Origin: Acidimicrobiia bacterium
GTDB lineage: Bacteria; Actinomycetota; Acidimicrobiia; Acidimicrobiales; SZUA-35
DNA: 8,091 nt
Assembly (NCBI GenBank): GCA_029857855.1
Contig: JAOUGG010000090.1
Location: forward strand, 1-8,091
Reading direction: 5' to 3'
Positions 7,614-8,091 of this stretch are shown piece by piece. A program made the position numbers and the translations under genes. Position 1 is the stretch's first letter, and each line of letters begins with the position of its first letter. The notes under the pieces are model-generated. The model was not told the origin of the DNA, did not search any database, and saw nothing but the letters and a program-made list of their open reading frames with translations.

Positions 7614-7643
7614 TCGATATTTCGATAAGTATTGAAATATCGA
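7614..7643. promoter_or_regulatory. Probable autorepressor operator (30-bp dyad)
   Basis: The AT-rich dyad has perfect 10-nt arms, TCGATATTTC and GAAATATCGA. With the interior ATA/TAT pairs, 13 of 15 base pairs match about the centre 7628/7629. It contains TTCGATA twice in direct orientation (7613-7619 and 7621-7627). It overlaps the -35 of the downstream sdpR-like gene. It stands out in GC-rich DNA and fits the palindromic sites of ArsR-fold dimers. Binding by the adjacent repressor is inferred. Confidence 0.7.
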
Positions 7644-7660
7644 GTGCCTCAACCTAGAAT
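7632..7660 (+). promoter_or_regulatory. Sigma70-type promoter of the sdpR-sdpI-like operon
   Basis: The -35 TTGAAA (7632-7637) and -10 TAGAAT (7655-7660) are separated by 17 nt. The -10 ends 6 nt before the ATG at 7667, so the predicted transcription start coincides with the start codon. No Shine-Dalgarno precedes the ATG, which fits a leaderless mRNA. The -35 lies inside the operator dyad, so repressor binding would exclude RNA polymerase. Confidence 0.7.
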
Positions 7661-7666
7661 CATCCC

Positions 7667-7975
7667 ATGGCCGACGTTTTCAGGGCTCTGGCCCATCCGG
7701 GTCGACGTCAGGTTCTCGCCGCCCTTCGCCGGCGGCCGATGACACCGTCGGAGCTGAGTGAAGAGCTGTCGATCAAGATGCCGAACCTGTCGGCCCAGCT
7801 GTCGGTCCTCAAGGAGGCCGACCTGATCCACGCCGAACGAGACGGCACGTCGCTCACCTACCGGGTGAACCTCTCAGTGCTCGAGTCGACGATGGCCACC
7901 CTCATGGAACAACTGGGCGTCGGGGCGCCCGACGACCGAGCCAACGGAACCGGAGGAGGAACAGAGGATGCTTAA
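7667..7975 (+). CDS. ArsR-fold autorepressor, SdpR-like
   Basis: A 102-residue winged-helix repressor. It begins MADVFRALAHPGRRQVLAAL, the usual ArsR opening. A helix-turn-helix follows at about 25-50 (MTPSELSEEL, then SIKMPNLSAQLSVLKEADL). The wing is HAERDGTSLTYRVN (55-68), with a dimer helix to about 83 and a disordered Gly/Asp-rich tail. It has no cysteine and no ELCVCD-type metal site, so it is not a thiolate metal sensor. In Bacillus subtilis, SdpR with the same layout represses its own sdpRI operon and is titrated by membrane SdpI. The next gene here encodes an SdpI-like protein and overlaps this one by 8 nt, which supports the match. The ATG is supported by the -10 spacing rather than by a ribosome site. 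The signal sensed is unknown. Confidence 0.85.
   Translation: MADVFRALAHPGRRQVLAALRRRPMTPSELSEELSIKMPNLSAQLSVLKEADLIHAERDGTSLTYRVNLSVLESTMATLMEQLGVGAPDDRANGTGGGTEDA
7955..7959 (+). promoter_or_regulatory. Shine-Dalgarno of the sdpI-like gene
   Basis: GGAGG stands 8 nt before the ATG at 7968, inside the sdpR-like coding sequence. The site is strong, unlike the leaderless upstream gene, so this gene is translated from within the bicistronic mRNA. Confidence 0.7.
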
Positions 7976-8091
7976 CTATCGCAACGCCATCATCGTGTCG
8001 GTGGTCGGTGTGCTGACCACCATAGCCATCGCCCTCTACGGCTGGACGAAAACCGAGCCCGGCCAGCAGGTCCCCGTGCACTTCGGCATCA
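7968..8091 (+). CDS. DUF1648 / SdpI-like membrane protein, N-terminal 41 residues (3' end outside window)
   Basis: The ATG at 7968 opens a frame to the window edge. It has a short polar start (MLNYRN), one hydrophobic helix (about residues 7-25), then GWTKTEPGQQVPVHFGI. The VPVHFGI end is the hallmark of DUF1648, the first part of SdpI-family proteins, where an outside loop after the first transmembrane segment reads 'lP..VPvHf...G'. SdpI of Bacillus subtilis gives immunity to the SdpC killing toxin and relays its presence to SdpR. Many homologues have no known toxin partner. The gene overlaps the sdpR-like gene by 8 nt. Only the first segment is visible, so the number of later SdpI helices cannot be judged. 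Confidence 0.8.
   Translation, partial: MLNYRNAIIVSVVGVLTTIAIALYGWTKTEPGQQVPVHFGI

Noticed and set aside
7649..7831. 60-codon minus-strand frame over the start of the sdpR-like gene
   Set aside because: It is antisense to a clearly recognisable winged-helix protein and overlaps its promoter, with no features of its own.
1..8091. CRISPR array, tRNA, rRNA, insertion sequence or prophage attachment site
   Set aside because: I saw no repeat-spacer pattern, cloverleaf, transposase frame or long terminal repeats on either strand.

Overview
The window is GC-rich bacterial DNA with tightly packed genes. The codon bias, the apparent leaderless promoters with TANNNT -10 elements and the herA-sbcD-sbcC grouping suggest a high-GC Gram-positive (Actinomycetota). 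An acidimicrobial-type lineage is possible, but nothing in the sequence proves it.

Layout, left to right. (1) Positions 1-366, plus strand: the last 121 codons of a DUF2786-type protein whose start lies outside the window. (2) Positions 394-7476, minus strand: a compact block of four genes read right to left. They are a HerA-like HAS-barrel ATPase (5668-7476), SbcD/Mre11-type nuclease (4494-5651), SbcC/Rad50-type ATPase (2026-4497) and a polytopic membrane protein resembling the HTTM / vitamin-K-carboxylase-like fold (394-2025). The junctions are 16 nt, a 4-nt ATGA overlap and a direct TGA-ATG abutment, so this is almost certainly one operon. The first three genes form a bacterial counterpart of the archaeal HerA-Mre11-Rad50 DNA-end-processing cluster, with no NurA nuclease in the window. 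(3) Positions 7477-7666: a 190-bp divergent control region. It holds a candidate herA -10, a perfect 17-bp-arm hairpin of bidirectional-terminator type, a 30-bp operator-like dyad and a well-formed -35/-10 pair for the right-hand gene. (4) Positions 7667-8091, plus strand: a small cysteine-free ArsR-fold repressor of the SdpR type, overlapping the start of a DUF1648/SdpI-like membrane protein that runs off the window.

How the genes may work together. SbcD and SbcC would form the end-processing nuclease complex. The HerA-like ATPase would act as a DNA-translocating motor on the same ends. The link of the membrane protein to repair is only inferred from the operon. The SdpR/SdpI pair is a separate unit that looks autoregulated: the palindrome covers the -35 of its own promoter. 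Both divergent operons appear to start with leaderless mRNAs.

Most worth following up are the departure of the HerA-like ATPase from the canonical P-loop, the absence of NurA with a membrane protein fused into the operon, and the layered regulatory architecture of the 190-bp intergenic region.
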